Under the pieces are notes generated by a model. It was not told the DNA's origin. It made no database searches and saw only the letters and a program-made list of their open reading frames with translations. 64,000 nt of DNA from an uncultured Pedosphaera sp. (GTDB lineage: Bacteria; Verrucomicrobiota; Verrucomicrobiia; Limisphaerales; Pedosphaeraceae), in NCBI GenBank assembly GCA_903918755.1, contig CAIXFN010000018.1, positions 1 to 64,000 of the forward strand. Reading direction: 5' to 3'. This document shows positions 35,591 to 44,013 of this stretch, piece after piece (the stretch's first letter is position 1; the number at the start of each line of letters is the position of its first letter). Made by a program: the position numbers and the translations under genes.

Positions 35591-37081
35591 TCACCATTGC
35601 CGCACGCGATAAAACATCCGCCCTTGGTTGGTCAAAGCGCCCGGATCGGTAAACGAAAGCTCGGGAAGGATGGGGGTGAATGGCTGGTACGGACCTTCAA
35701 GGCGGTCGGACCGCTCCAATTGGAACACCCCGCCGCGACCGGACCAGGTGAGTTGAGCCCCGGCTTTCGGGGAATCGAAGGCCAAACCCAGGACCGGACT
35801 GGGAAGCAGCAGCACCTCGTCCGTCACCACAAAAAGGGCATCGAGGCCCAGGTCGGCGGGAGCATTCGTTGGCGCAAAGGCGGCCAGCAAATCGGCATTG
35901 CGATAAACCACATAGCCCTGATCACTGAGTAAATCGCCCCCGGCAATCGGCCCGAGGACCTGGTCCTGAAAAGCATCCTCCGTGGAAAACCAGATTTCCC
36001 CGTTGGGCCAGAGGTAGAAAGCATCCAGGCCATAATCGCCCCCCGGCTTGGGAGGATGGAAGGCGGCGAGCAATTGCTGGTTACTCCGGAACACGGTTCC
36101 CTGGTTGGAGAGCAAGTCTCCCCGTTGCAGCGTGGTATTGAGCCGTTGAGAAAAAACGTTGGTGGGGAGGGAAAAAAGCACCTCGCCCGTGGGCAGGACA
36201 TGGGCCGCGTCCAGGCCGAAGTCATTCGTTTTGGCGGGGGCGAAAGCGGCAAGCAGCTCCTGATTCCGGTGCAGAATGATTCCCCGGGTGGAGAGCAAGT
36301 CGCCGTGCTGCAGCTGGCCAAGCCAATCGCTGGTAATACCGCTACCGAGGGAGAAGGCAATTTCCGCGCCGGGCAGCACGTCAATGGCATCCAGCCCGAG
36401 ATCCGGACCGGGTGGGAAGGCGCCCACGGTGGTAAACAAATCGGCATTCCGTTTGACCTGACGGCCGGTGGTGGAAAGCAGGTCACCGCCCCGGGTGAAT
36501 TTCGCGGCAGGATCCCCCGTGCTAGCGGTAAAAGAGGTCGCGGTGGAGAACCAAATTTCCCGCAACGGCGCGGCCGCCAGCCGGAGATTGTACACCTGGG
36601 TGAAGGTGCCATTGGTCTGGGTGAGGGTGACATCCAGCATGGGCCACCGCCGGTTCAGAAACGTGGAGTCATTGGTGAAGTAACAAGTGCGGTTGGTATA
36701 GCCATCATTGATTTGCACCGCCAGCGAGAGTTGCAGCGTGACGGTGAAATCGCCAAGGAGGGTGAGCACCCCGCCACCCGTGACCAGATAAGGGCGATCC
36801 CCGGCGGTGAAATGCACGTTTTCCAAAGCGTAGTGCGTCGCCGGCAGGGATTCATCCAGCAAGCGCAAAGTGAAACTTCCGCGCATGGGAACGAGGATGG
36901 AAGGGCGGCCGCAGACCGGGCAATCATCCAGCAAAGATGCGTCCGCAACGAGCTGATAGGCTATGGGAAGGGCGGGGGTAGCGGTCTGGGCCGTAACCAA
37001 AGTGGCTCCCCCCGACAGTACAAGCAGCAGGACCAGGACAGTTGCAGTCCGCCGGGAACGTATTGACCAATCGTAATGCAT
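35591..37081 (-). CDS. Secreted repeat protein with GDLLS repeats
   Basis: A 496-residue secreted protein that I cannot assign to a family. The signal peptide (RTATVLVLLLVLSGGATLVTAQ) is followed by a domain with a CPVCG pair near residue 54. Residues about 215-415 contain four or five repeats of about 47 residues with the pattern GDLLS..G.....N..LLAAF.P.....D.GLDA..VLP.GE..FS. The C-terminus, LTWSGRGGVFQLERSD...RMFYRVRQW, is the same kind of module that ends the GloVer-repeat proteins in this window. The start at ATG 37081 gives the signal; the open frame extends further and would overlap the dehydrogenase gene. Confidence 0.78.
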   Translation of the reverse strand: MHYDWSIRSRRTATVLVLLLVLSGGATLVTAQTATPALPIAYQLVADASLLDDCPVCGRPSILVPMRGSFTLRLLDESLPATHYALENVHFTAGDRPYLVTGGGVLTLLGDFTVTLQLSLAVQINDGYTNRTCYFTNDSTFLNRRWPMLDVTLTQTNGTFTQVYNLRLAAAPLREIWFSTATSFTASTGDPAAKFTRGGDLLSTTGRQVKRNADLFTTVGAFPPGPDLGLDAIDVLPGAEIAFSLGSGITSDWLGQLQHGDLLSTRGIILHRNQELLAAFAPAKTNDFGLDAAHVLPTGEVLFSLPTNVFSQRLNTTLQRGDLLSNQGTVFRSNQQLLAAFHPPKPGGDYGLDAFYLWPNGEIWFSTEDAFQDQVLGPIAGGDLLSDQGYVVYRNADLLAAFAPTNAPADLGLDALFVVTDEVLLLPSPVLGLAFDSPKAGAQLTWSGRGGVFQLERSDRLEGPYQPFTPILPELSFTDPGALTNQGRMFYRVRQW

Positions 37082-37166
37082 GGCAGCCAAACCGGGACTT
37101 ACGCGGTTAACATACACCCGCTGGCCGGGTTGCGCCAATGGTTTCAGCGGGGCACCGTAACCCGGC

Positions 37167-38432
37167 TCAAATCGTGCCATCCCCTTCACCCCGCGGGGTG
37201 AAGGCCGCGTGGTAAAGCTCGGCAAAGTCCGCGGCCGTAATGGGGCGCGGGTTGAAACCGGCGGTCCACTGGCGGGCGGCTTCGGCGGCGAGTTCGCCAA
37301 TCCGGGCGGGATCGACCCCGCATTCGGCGAGGGACCGCGGCATGCCGGCCAGATTCAAGAGGGATTCCAACCGGGCGACGAGCGCGGCCAGCGCCGCCTC
37401 GTGGCCTTCGCTCGCACAGGCGATTTCCGGGGCGGAAGCCAGTTCCGCGTACGCCTGGCAGGCGGCGGGATCGCGACCGTTAAAGCGCACCACCCAGGGC
37501 AGCATCATGCCTACGGCCTGGCCGTGGGGTACGCCAAAATGGGCGGTCAGGGGATTGGCGGCGGAATGCACCGCGCCGAGCATGCTGTTTTCAATGGCGG
37601 TACCGGCGAAAGCGGCGCCGAGCAGCATGCTGCCCCGCGCTTCGGCGTCCGCCGGATTTCGCAGCACCCGGGGGAAACTGGCCACGGTCAACTTGAAGGC
37701 CTCGTGCGAGTACATCAACGAGAGGGCCGTGCGCTTCCGGGTGACCGCCGTTTCCACGGCATGGGCGATGGCGTCGATGCCCGTGCAGGCGGTGACTCGC
37801 GGGGGCTGGGACAGCGTCAAAGCGGGGTCCAGAATGGCCACCCGGGCGGCGGCTTTGGGATCGCCACAGGCCATCTTTTGGTGGGTGGCCTCGTCAGCGA
37901 TGAGGGCAAAAGACTGGCATTCGCTCCCGGTGCCGGCGGTGGTGGGAATGGCGATCATGGGCAACATGGGTTGGGTGGCTTTGCCCACGCCCCAGTAATC
38001 CTGCATGCGGCCCCCGTTGGTATAGAGGAAATTACACCCCTTGGCGGTATCCATGCTGCTGCCCCCACCCAACCCAATGAGGGTGTCCACGCCAGCCGCT
38101 TGCGCGACGGCCAGGCATTCGGCCACATCGGCCGTCGTCGGATTTTCGCGCGCCCGGCCGAACACCGTAACCGCGAGACCTTCCCCAGCAAGAAATTCCT
38201 GGACTCGTCCGGCATGGCCGGCGGCGACAATTCCCGCATCCGTCACGAGCAACACTTTGCGGGCGCCCAACCCGCGGGCCAATTCGCCCACCCGGGCCAC
38301 GCCCCCAACGCCAAATACCAGGCGCGTGGGGGAATGGTAATCGAATGGAATTCCCGGGGATGCCGGTGCGGGGGAAAAGCCAGCCGCGCCGCGCGCGGAC
38401 TGGGGGGAGGCAGGCGGGACAGCAGTAGGCAT
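37167..38432 (-). CDS. Iron-containing alcohol dehydrogenase
   Basis: A 421-residue cytoplasmic group III (Fe-type) alcohol dehydrogenase. Visible features: VFGVGGVARVGELARGLG, the NAD-binding GLGGGSSMDTAKG, IPTTAGTGSE, and the metal region VHSAANPLTAHFGVPHGQAVGMMLP with the family His residues. A Pro/Ala-rich N-terminus of about 25 residues is unusual. It lies 12 bases downstream of an aldehyde dehydrogenase-family gene on the same strand, so the two are probably co-transcribed and act in sequence on the same alcohol/aldehyde pair. The substrate is not known. Confidence 0.93.
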   Translation of the reverse strand: MPTAVPPASPQSARGAAGFSPAPASPGIPFDYHSPTRLVFGVGGVARVGELARGLGARKVLLVTDAGIVAAGHAGRVQEFLAGEGLAVTVFGRARENPTTADVAECLAVAQAAGVDTLIGLGGGSSMDTAKGCNFLYTNGGRMQDYWGVGKATQPMLPMIAIPTTAGTGSECQSFALIADEATHQKMACGDPKAAARVAILDPALTLSQPPRVTACTGIDAIAHAVETAVTRKRTALSLMYSHEAFKLTVASFPRVLRNPADAEARGSMLLGAAFAGTAIENSMLGAVHSAANPLTAHFGVPHGQAVGMMLPWVVRFNGRDPAACQAYAELASAPEIACASEGHEAALAALVARLESLLNLAGMPRSLAECGVDPARIGELAAEAARQWTAGFNPRPITAADFAELYHAAFTPRGEGDGTI

Positions 38433-38444
38433 GGCCGGGTGAGA

Positions 38445-39881
38445 TTAGACCGCCCGTTCGATGGAGCGCCGTTTATACAAAAACTCGAACATATTGCCCT
38501 CATGGGGCTGATCCCAGGAAATCTGCATCGTGGAGATGGGGCCCAGGTTGAGGCGCTCGATGAGCGGGGATTCCAACAGTTGATCCGTAAAGACCGGGTC
38601 GCAGGTGATCGCGGTCACCACCAGGGAGGGGCCGATTTGCGCCAGCATCTCCTTCTGCGGCACCTCAACGACACTGGCATAGGGACAAAGGAATTCGCGA
38701 TTCGCCAACGGATGCTTGAAGGAATCACACAGGACGATCGTGGGGCGCAGATAAACTCCGCCCTCGAAGGCCACCTTGCGGGGACCGTTCCGGTATTTGG
38801 CGGTGACATCGACCGCGCCCGGCACCTTTAAATCCGCTTCAATCGTGGCGTCAATGGAGTCGGCCATCTTGACGTTGGCGAAGCCGGAGAGCCGGGCATT
38901 TTCGTCAGCGGCCGGCAGCGGCGTGATAGGTCCCAGCTTTTGGGCGAGTGCATCCGCAATCGCCGCCGCGTGGCGCGGCACGACGATGGCCGAGGCGTTA
39001 ATACAACTGCGGCCGCCGTTGTCGGCGATGGAGCCGGCCATCAGGTCCAAATAGTCCGGCCAATGGTCGATGGCGTCTTCCCCGATCAAAATCTTGCTGA
39101 AACCGGGGCCGTGCAGCTGGATGGCCGGGTTGTTGGCGTAGCGTTCGGTGGTGCTCTTGTCGCCGAAGATCAGCGCCCGGCCGCAGAGTTTCAGAATTTC
39201 GGCAGCGCCTTCGTGGTCGGTGGGATAGAAGCCGAAGGCCTCGGCCGGACAGCCGGCGGCGATAAAAGCCTGGATGAGCCGGAGCGGAGTCCAGGGTTCC
39301 TCCTTGCCGGGCTTGATGATCACCGGAGTTTTCAGGGCGATGGCCGGGAGCCAGAGCGAATTCACCGCGGGAGAATTGCTGGGCATGACCAGACCGAGCG
39401 CCTGGGCGGTGGGGTAATAGCTGATGGGCGTGCCCGATTGAACGCCGTAACCACGATCCAGGATTTCCAAATTCAACCCGCGGGTCAACCCGTTGAGCAC
39501 GGTACGCATATGGGTGAGCGCATGGTGGATTTTGGCCATGTTCCGGCGAACCATGACGTGGGGCAAGCCGCTGGTGGCCGAAAGAGTTAGGAGGTAATCC
39601 TGGGGAGACTGGGTATGGCCCTTGTCGCCCAGCGGCAGGGTGCCATTGAGGAACAGGTCGCCGGCCCGGGCGCTGATTTCAATCAATTGCTCGGTGGTGA
39701 ACTTTTTGAGGGCGGCGCGGGATTCACTGATGCGGCCCAGATCCTTGCGGATGATGCCGGCATTCACCTGGCTGATCGTGACCAGGGGCACCCCGGTGCG
39801 GTGGTCCAGCAGGCTGACCTGGTCAAGACTTTCGTAAGGACGGCCGCGACGCAGCGCGGGAAGATGGGGAATTGAGCTCAT
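38445..39881 (-). CDS. Aldehyde dehydrogenase family protein, possibly CoA-acylating or atypical
   Basis: A 478-residue protein of the aldehyde dehydrogenase superfamily. The nucleophile region is present (NGGRSCINASAIVVP), as are the cofactor-binding LGLVMPSNSPAVNS and TPVIIKPGKEEPWTPLRL. The general-base Glu of classical members (ELGGK-type motif) is replaced by IQLHGPGFSKIL, as in CoA-acylating or LuxC-like members. It is therefore not certain that this enzyme makes a free acid. It is encoded just upstream of the Fe-alcohol dehydrogenase in what looks like a two-gene operon. Confidence 0.85.
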   Translation of the reverse strand: MSSIPHLPALRRGRPYESLDQVSLLDHRTGVPLVTISQVNAGIIRKDLGRISESRAALKKFTTEQLIEISARAGDLFLNGTLPLGDKGHTQSPQDYLLTLSATSGLPHVMVRRNMAKIHHALTHMRTVLNGLTRGLNLEILDRGYGVQSGTPISYYPTAQALGLVMPSNSPAVNSLWLPAIALKTPVIIKPGKEEPWTPLRLIQAFIAAGCPAEAFGFYPTDHEGAAEILKLCGRALIFGDKSTTERYANNPAIQLHGPGFSKILIGEDAIDHWPDYLDLMAGSIADNGGRSCINASAIVVPRHAAAIADALAQKLGPITPLPAADENARLSGFANVKMADSIDATIEADLKVPGAVDVTAKYRNGPRKVAFEGGVYLRPTIVLCDSFKHPLANREFLCPYASVVEVPQKEMLAQIGPSLVVTAITCDPVFTDQLLESPLIERLNLGPISTMQISWDQPHEGNMFEFLYKRRSIERAV

Positions 39882-40037
39882 GGGGTATGAAAACGGGCGA
39901 TGATGGACTGGTGGGCGGCCTCAGTCCTGGCACGGTTTCCAAACCGTATTTGAATCGTTCATGGGCAGGAGTCTAATTCATCAGGCGCACATTTCAACCC
40001 AGCAATGCGCCGGGGGAAAAACGGGCGAAGGGCGGGT

Positions 40038-40847
40038 TTATTTCAATTCCAAATGGGCGGCAGGTCCATCGGGCGCCGCGGGATTCTCATCCGGGAAATA
40101 CACCCGGACGGCGTTGAAGCGGTCCGCCCGCCATTGGTTTTCCCGGAGCAGCCAGTCCCGGACAAATTCCGCCACGGTTTTGCGGCATTCCTCGCGCACC
40201 GCCTCGCGGTGGCGCGGGTCGTTGGCGTAACGGGCCAGCGTGGGCGTGATGTCGCGTTCCAATTCGGCCATCTGGGAATCCGCATTGAGCCGGGCCCAGC
40301 CGCGGGTGGATTTCTTTTCCAACCCGGCGGTATTGATGGCGGGCGGCTGGGCGGCGCGAAAAACCGGAGCGTGGACGATGCAAATATTGGAACGGACCTC
40401 GAGCTGCCAGGCATCGTGCAGACGTAGGTAATAACGGTAGGTGGCAGGGACCCGGATTTCCGTGACGGTGGTGCCCAAGTCCACCAACCCCCAGGCTGTT
40501 TTGAGATTGTCGGTACCGGAAAACACTTCCGTCACCTTCAAAGCACCGAGTTCGAGCCGTCCCCCCGGTTCGCGGGAGAGGGTGGGCAGAGCCTCGGTGA
40601 AGGTTCGGGTGATGGTGCCCTGGTTGAACCGGGCGAGCACCTCGCCGGTTTCCTGACCGATGGCCTGGATGACTCTGACCGCCTCGGTGCCCCCGGCCTT
40701 GATCATCCGCTCCGAACTGCTCTGGCAGCCGCGCAACATGGCCCCGGCGGCGACCAGGGCCAGGCCCACGACCGCAATGAGGGCAAAGGGCCAGCGAAAC
40801 CGGGCCAACTGGCCATCCGGCGGCGGGTTGGATGGTGATGCATTCAC
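40038..40847 (-). CDS. Membrane-anchored DUF4230-like protein
   Basis: A 269-residue protein with a single N-terminal transmembrane helix (FALIAVVGLALVAAGAML, about 22-40) and a large periplasmic part. The ELGALKVTEVFSGTD segment, TEIRVPATYRYYLRLHDAW, and the C-terminal VREECRKTVAEFVRDWLLRE helix resemble the DUF4230 family; I am moderately sure of this. The function of the family is unknown. No ATG fits: GTG 40847 is the most plausible start, because it puts the membrane helix close to the N-terminus. It diverges from the DUF5069 gene. Confidence 0.7.
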   Translation of the reverse strand: MNASPSNPPPDGQLARFRWPFALIAVVGLALVAAGAMLRGCQSSSERMIKAGGTEAVRVIQAIGQETGEVLARFNQGTITRTFTEALPTLSREPGGRLELGALKVTEVFSGTDNLKTAWGLVDLGTTVTEIRVPATYRYYLRLHDAWQLEVRSNICIVHAPVFRAAQPPAINTAGLEKKSTRGWARLNADSQMAELERDITPTLARYANDPRHREAVREECRKTVAEFVRDWLLRENQWRADRFNAVRVYFPDENPAAPDGPAAHLELK

Positions 40848-41069
40848 AACCTGATGTGGACAAAGGGCGTTCCGGGAAAACGGGAAAAATCCGCCCCGAA
40901 CCGGTTCAATTCCGGCGTGGTAGCAGGGTAAAGCTGATCGGAAAACTTGGCAAGCGGACCCTTTTCGCGGCCCGACTTGCAATCCGGCGGATTCGCGTCA
41001 TCTTGTCCGGCGCTCAAACAACGTGACCAGCGCGTCCAAACCATCAATCCGAACAACCAAACTGATAAT

Positions 41070-41522
41070 ATGCCTCTTACCAACGCTCCTGATCTGACCA
41101 AACGTGCCCCCCGCAGCGCCCGCGTGCGCCTGGGCGGCTATGTCATCCTGCCCCGCATGTTGGACAAAGGCCGCGCCACCATCGCCGGCACGAACGGCGA
41201 TTACCATTACGACTGTCCGATGGATCAACGTTTCCTGAGCTTCGTCGGCATCGATGCGGCCGCCTTGAAGGAACAACTCGCCACCGGGGCCGGTGATGGC
41301 GAAATCCTGAACTGGATCCTTGCCAACGGGAAGCATCCCCGCACGGATGGCGAAATCCGCTCCTGGACCGAAACGGCCACGGAACGCACCCCGGGTGATC
41401 CGGAATCACGCACCTATTTTAACGACATCCAGGTTAAATGCGCACCGCTGCGTGAAGACATCTGCACCTGGTTTGATCTGCTGGATGCGGATGACCACGT
41501 GAGCTACGGCGGCCTGGCCTGA
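41070..41522 (+). CDS. DUF5069 domain protein
   Basis: A 150-residue cytoplasmic protein of DUF5069. Typical features are APDLTKRAPRSARVRLGGYVILPRMLDKGRA, the tract NGDYHYDCPMDQRFLSFVG, and EILNWILANGK. Proteins of this family are widespread in Verrucomicrobiota and Planctomycetota and have no known function. The start at ATG 41070 is a good fit to the usual N-terminus. A clear terminator follows. Confidence 0.88.
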   Translation: MPLTNAPDLTKRAPRSARVRLGGYVILPRMLDKGRATIAGTNGDYHYDCPMDQRFLSFVGIDAAALKEQLATGAGDGEILNWILANGKHPRTDGEIRSWTETATERTPGDPESRTYFNDIQVKCAPLREDICTWFDLLDADDHVSYGGLA

Positions 41523-41550
41523 ATTGCAGCGTAGAGCCGAGTGAAAATCA

Positions 41551-41595
41551 CCCCCAGCCGGCCGTCGCAGGCGACCGGCTGGGGGTTCGGTTTTG
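41551..41595 (+). terminator. Rho-independent terminator, probably bidirectional
   Basis: CCCCCAGCCGG at 41551-41561 pairs with CCGGCTGGGGG at 41575-41585 (11-bp perfect stem, 13-base loop), followed by a T-rich TTCGGTTTTG. It lies after the DUF5069 stop and, on the other strand, downstream of the phosphate transporter. Confidence 0.8.
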
Positions 41596-41717
41596 AAGCG
41601 ACGATGGGGCAGAGTAATCACCGAGGCGGAAGAGGGTCGCTGAGAGATACTTAATCCCAACGGTGAGGGGTGGGATCGACCCGCGGAATCGGCGTGGAGG
41701 CCCCGAGTGCCCACCGC

Positions 41718-42839
41718 TCAAGTTCGGGCAACGATCCAGTAGGTAAGGGCGGCCAGCAGCGCGGCACAAGGCAGGGTGATGACCCAGGAGAGCACGATTC
41801 CTAGCATGACCTTCACGTTCGCCTGGCCCGAGATCAAACCGATACCGAACAGCGACCCGACGGCCATGTGGGTGGTCGAAACCGGCAGGCCATAAGCGCT
41901 GGCCAGGATGACCAGGGCGCCGGTGGAGAGATTCGCGGAAAGCCCCTGGCCATGATTAATCTTTGTGAGTTTGTGACTCAGGGTCTCCGCAATCCTGCGC
42001 GAATGAATTAGGCCGCCGAGCGCCATCATCGCGGCCACCGCCAGGAAACCCCAACGAATGTCCGCGATTTTCAGCAGGAGCAACAGCGCCACGATCTTGG
42101 GAGTGTCATTCAGCGACCGGGCGAAGCAGACCACCCCGGCACTGAGGAAATGCGCCACGTCCATGATGCGTTGGGTTCCAATTCCCACAAAAGAGCCGGC
42201 GTAACGATCCGCGCAACGACTGGCCTCGGCAATCATGATGGAATGTTCGGGCGAGACCGGTTGCCGCGCCAGCGCCGAACCGGGTTGCGGCATGGCCAAC
42301 ACCCGCTCCTCGGCACCCAGGCAGAGGCACCATTCTTTCCGGACCCCGAGGGCAGTCCGGCAAAAGCGCAGCAGGAGATAGACTGCTGCCCCGGTGGCGA
42401 TGGCCAGCGCCGGACTGAGCAGAAGCGGCACCAGGAAACTCTTTTGTAAGGCGGCGAAATCCACCCGCGAAACAACCGCGACGAGGCCAGCACCGACCAA
42501 GGCGCCGGCCAACCCGTGGGTGGTCGAAACCGGAAAACCCGTCAGCGTGGCGATGATCACCGTCAGCGACGCGCCGATGGCAACCGCCAAAAGAAAGTGC
42601 TCCGAACCCACGAGCGAGTCGGGCACCAAACCCTTGCCCGAGAATTTCTTGAGGAGCGCATGGGCGACGAAGATCGCCGTGATCGAACCCAAGGCCGTTG
42701 TGGTGGTGGCCCAAGCCAGGGCCGAGCGATAACTGGCCGTGGCACTGCCGTAGAGCGAGGCCACACCTTTAAAGTTGTCATTGGCCCCGTTGGAATAGGC
42801 CAGAAAGCAGGTCGCAAGAAAGAGCAGCAGGGCGATCAT
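41718..42839 (-). CDS. Inorganic phosphate transporter, PiT family
   Basis: A 373-residue inner-membrane protein with about ten hydrophobic helices. The PiT signature appears twice as internal repeats: SNGANDNFKGVASLYGSA near the N-terminus and RSLNDTPKIVAL in the second half. GFPVSTTHGLAGALVG and GLPVSTTHMAVGSLFG mark the second conserved element of each repeat. It should import phosphate with a cation (proton or Na+, not decided). It has no PhoU/DUF47 partner next to it. No promoter could be defined in the 246 bases before it, where I see no gene. Confidence 0.9.
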   Translation of the reverse strand: MIALLLFLATCFLAYSNGANDNFKGVASLYGSATASYRSALAWATTTTALGSITAIFVAHALLKKFSGKGLVPDSLVGSEHFLLAVAIGASLTVIIATLTGFPVSTTHGLAGALVGAGLVAVVSRVDFAALQKSFLVPLLLSPALAIATGAAVYLLLRFCRTALGVRKEWCLCLGAEERVLAMPQPGSALARQPVSPEHSIMIAEASRCADRYAGSFVGIGTQRIMDVAHFLSAGVVCFARSLNDTPKIVALLLLLKIADIRWGFLAVAAMMALGGLIHSRRIAETLSHKLTKINHGQGLSANLSTGALVILASAYGLPVSTTHMAVGSLFGIGLISGQANVKVMLGIVLSWVITLPCAALLAALTYWIVART

Positions 42840-43085
42840 CTAAATGGGTTCACGCAGTTCATATGCATGTTTGCGCATACGAGCTTGGCGCACTTTCCCC
42901 GACCGGCCCACACTTCTCAAGAGTATTTTCCCAAGAAACGGATCAAATGACACCCATGCGTGCGCGAGCCTCGCGCGTCGTGGCCGCCCCGGATCGCCCA
43001 AAGCGTCGCACCGGAAGAAGATTCGAACCGAGCCACCCAGAAAATCAATCGCCAATCGCGAAACGAAGACCGGCGGGGGCCCCGA

Positions 43086-43583
43086 CTATTTTTTCTCCTT
43101 TGGCTCCCACAATTCGACACGGTTGCCTTCGGGGTCGGTCACCCAGGTGAAGCGGCCATACTCGTAATCCTTCACCTTTTCAACGGCGACCCCGCCGCTC
43201 TTGAGCTGTTCCATCATGCGATCCAGGTTGGCCACCCGGTAGTTGATCATGAATGACGCGGTGGAGGAGCCAAAGTAGGTGGTGTTGGTGGGGAATAGCG
43301 TCCAAGTGGTGTGCCCCACGCGGTCCGGGTTCTCCTTCTCCCGCCAGGTGAAGTCCGCATACCCGCCGCGGACGGGGATGCCCAGATGGTCGCGGTACCA
43401 CGCCGACATGACTTTCGGGTCACGCGCCTTCAGAAACACACCGCCGATCCCGGTGACCTTTTCCAGCTCGGCGGTCTTTTTGGCGGCTTCCTGGGAGGAG
43501 GAGCGGGCGGACCAAAGGCAAACGACGGCCACGATCAAGGAGCTGAGGGTAATCAATCGTTCAGTCTTCATGGGCATGTTCAT
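43086..43583 (-). CDS. VOC family protein with signal peptide
   Basis: A 165-residue exported protein of the vicinal oxygen chelate (glyoxalase/dioxygenase) superfamily. A signal-type N-terminus (LITLSSLIVAVVCLWSARSSS) is followed by one VOC domain: FLKARDPKVMSAWYRDHLG, GHTTWTLFPTNTTYFG, ASFMINYRVANLDRMMEQL and FTWVTDPEGNRVELWEP. The Glu near the end is a typical metal ligand. Most family members are cytoplasmic, so export is unusual. Starts at 43583, 43577 and 43571 are all possible. The substrate is unknown. Confidence 0.82.
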   Translation of the reverse strand: MNMPMKTERLITLSSLIVAVVCLWSARSSSQEAAKKTAELEKVTGIGGVFLKARDPKVMSAWYRDHLGIPVRGGYADFTWREKENPDRVGHTTWTLFPTNTTYFGSSTASFMINYRVANLDRMMEQLKSGGVAVEKVKDYEYGRFTWVTDPEGNRVELWEPKEKK

Positions 43584-44013
43584 TCGGGCGGATGGGGTGG
43601 AGTTCTATGGATAGGGATTGGCTTTATCGGGCACATTGGTGCGGCACGCTGCCTGGGAGAGCGAAAGAAATTGTTCCTGGATCACACCAAGCATTAGCGG
43701 AAATTATCAATCGGGAGGGGAAGAGTCAACCGGCAGTTTTGGGCGTTGCCGACTCATCGGAATTTGACTTTTTTCCGCGCCCCGCAGGCGCACTGCCGGA
43801 ATCCCCAAGCCGCCAGGGTCGATCCGCCACGAGTGACCAATTCCGCCACTTCCGGCTGCAGGAAATCACGTCCCCCCGGGGGAAACAAATCACGGCTTGT
43901 TATGGGCCACAGTTACGCTGCGGTGAATCCCTTCCAGTGGCAGCGCACCCGACTGGTTCCGCGCGGTGGTTGCCGGGTGTCGCTGTCTGAAAATATGAAG
44001 TCTCATTTCTTGC
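43584..44013. other. Intergenic region, no gene seen
   Basis: A 430-base gap between the VOC protein gene (minus) and the end of the porin gene (minus). No tRNA, terminator or conserved open frame was visible. It must contain the VOC promoter near its left side. Confidence 0.4.
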
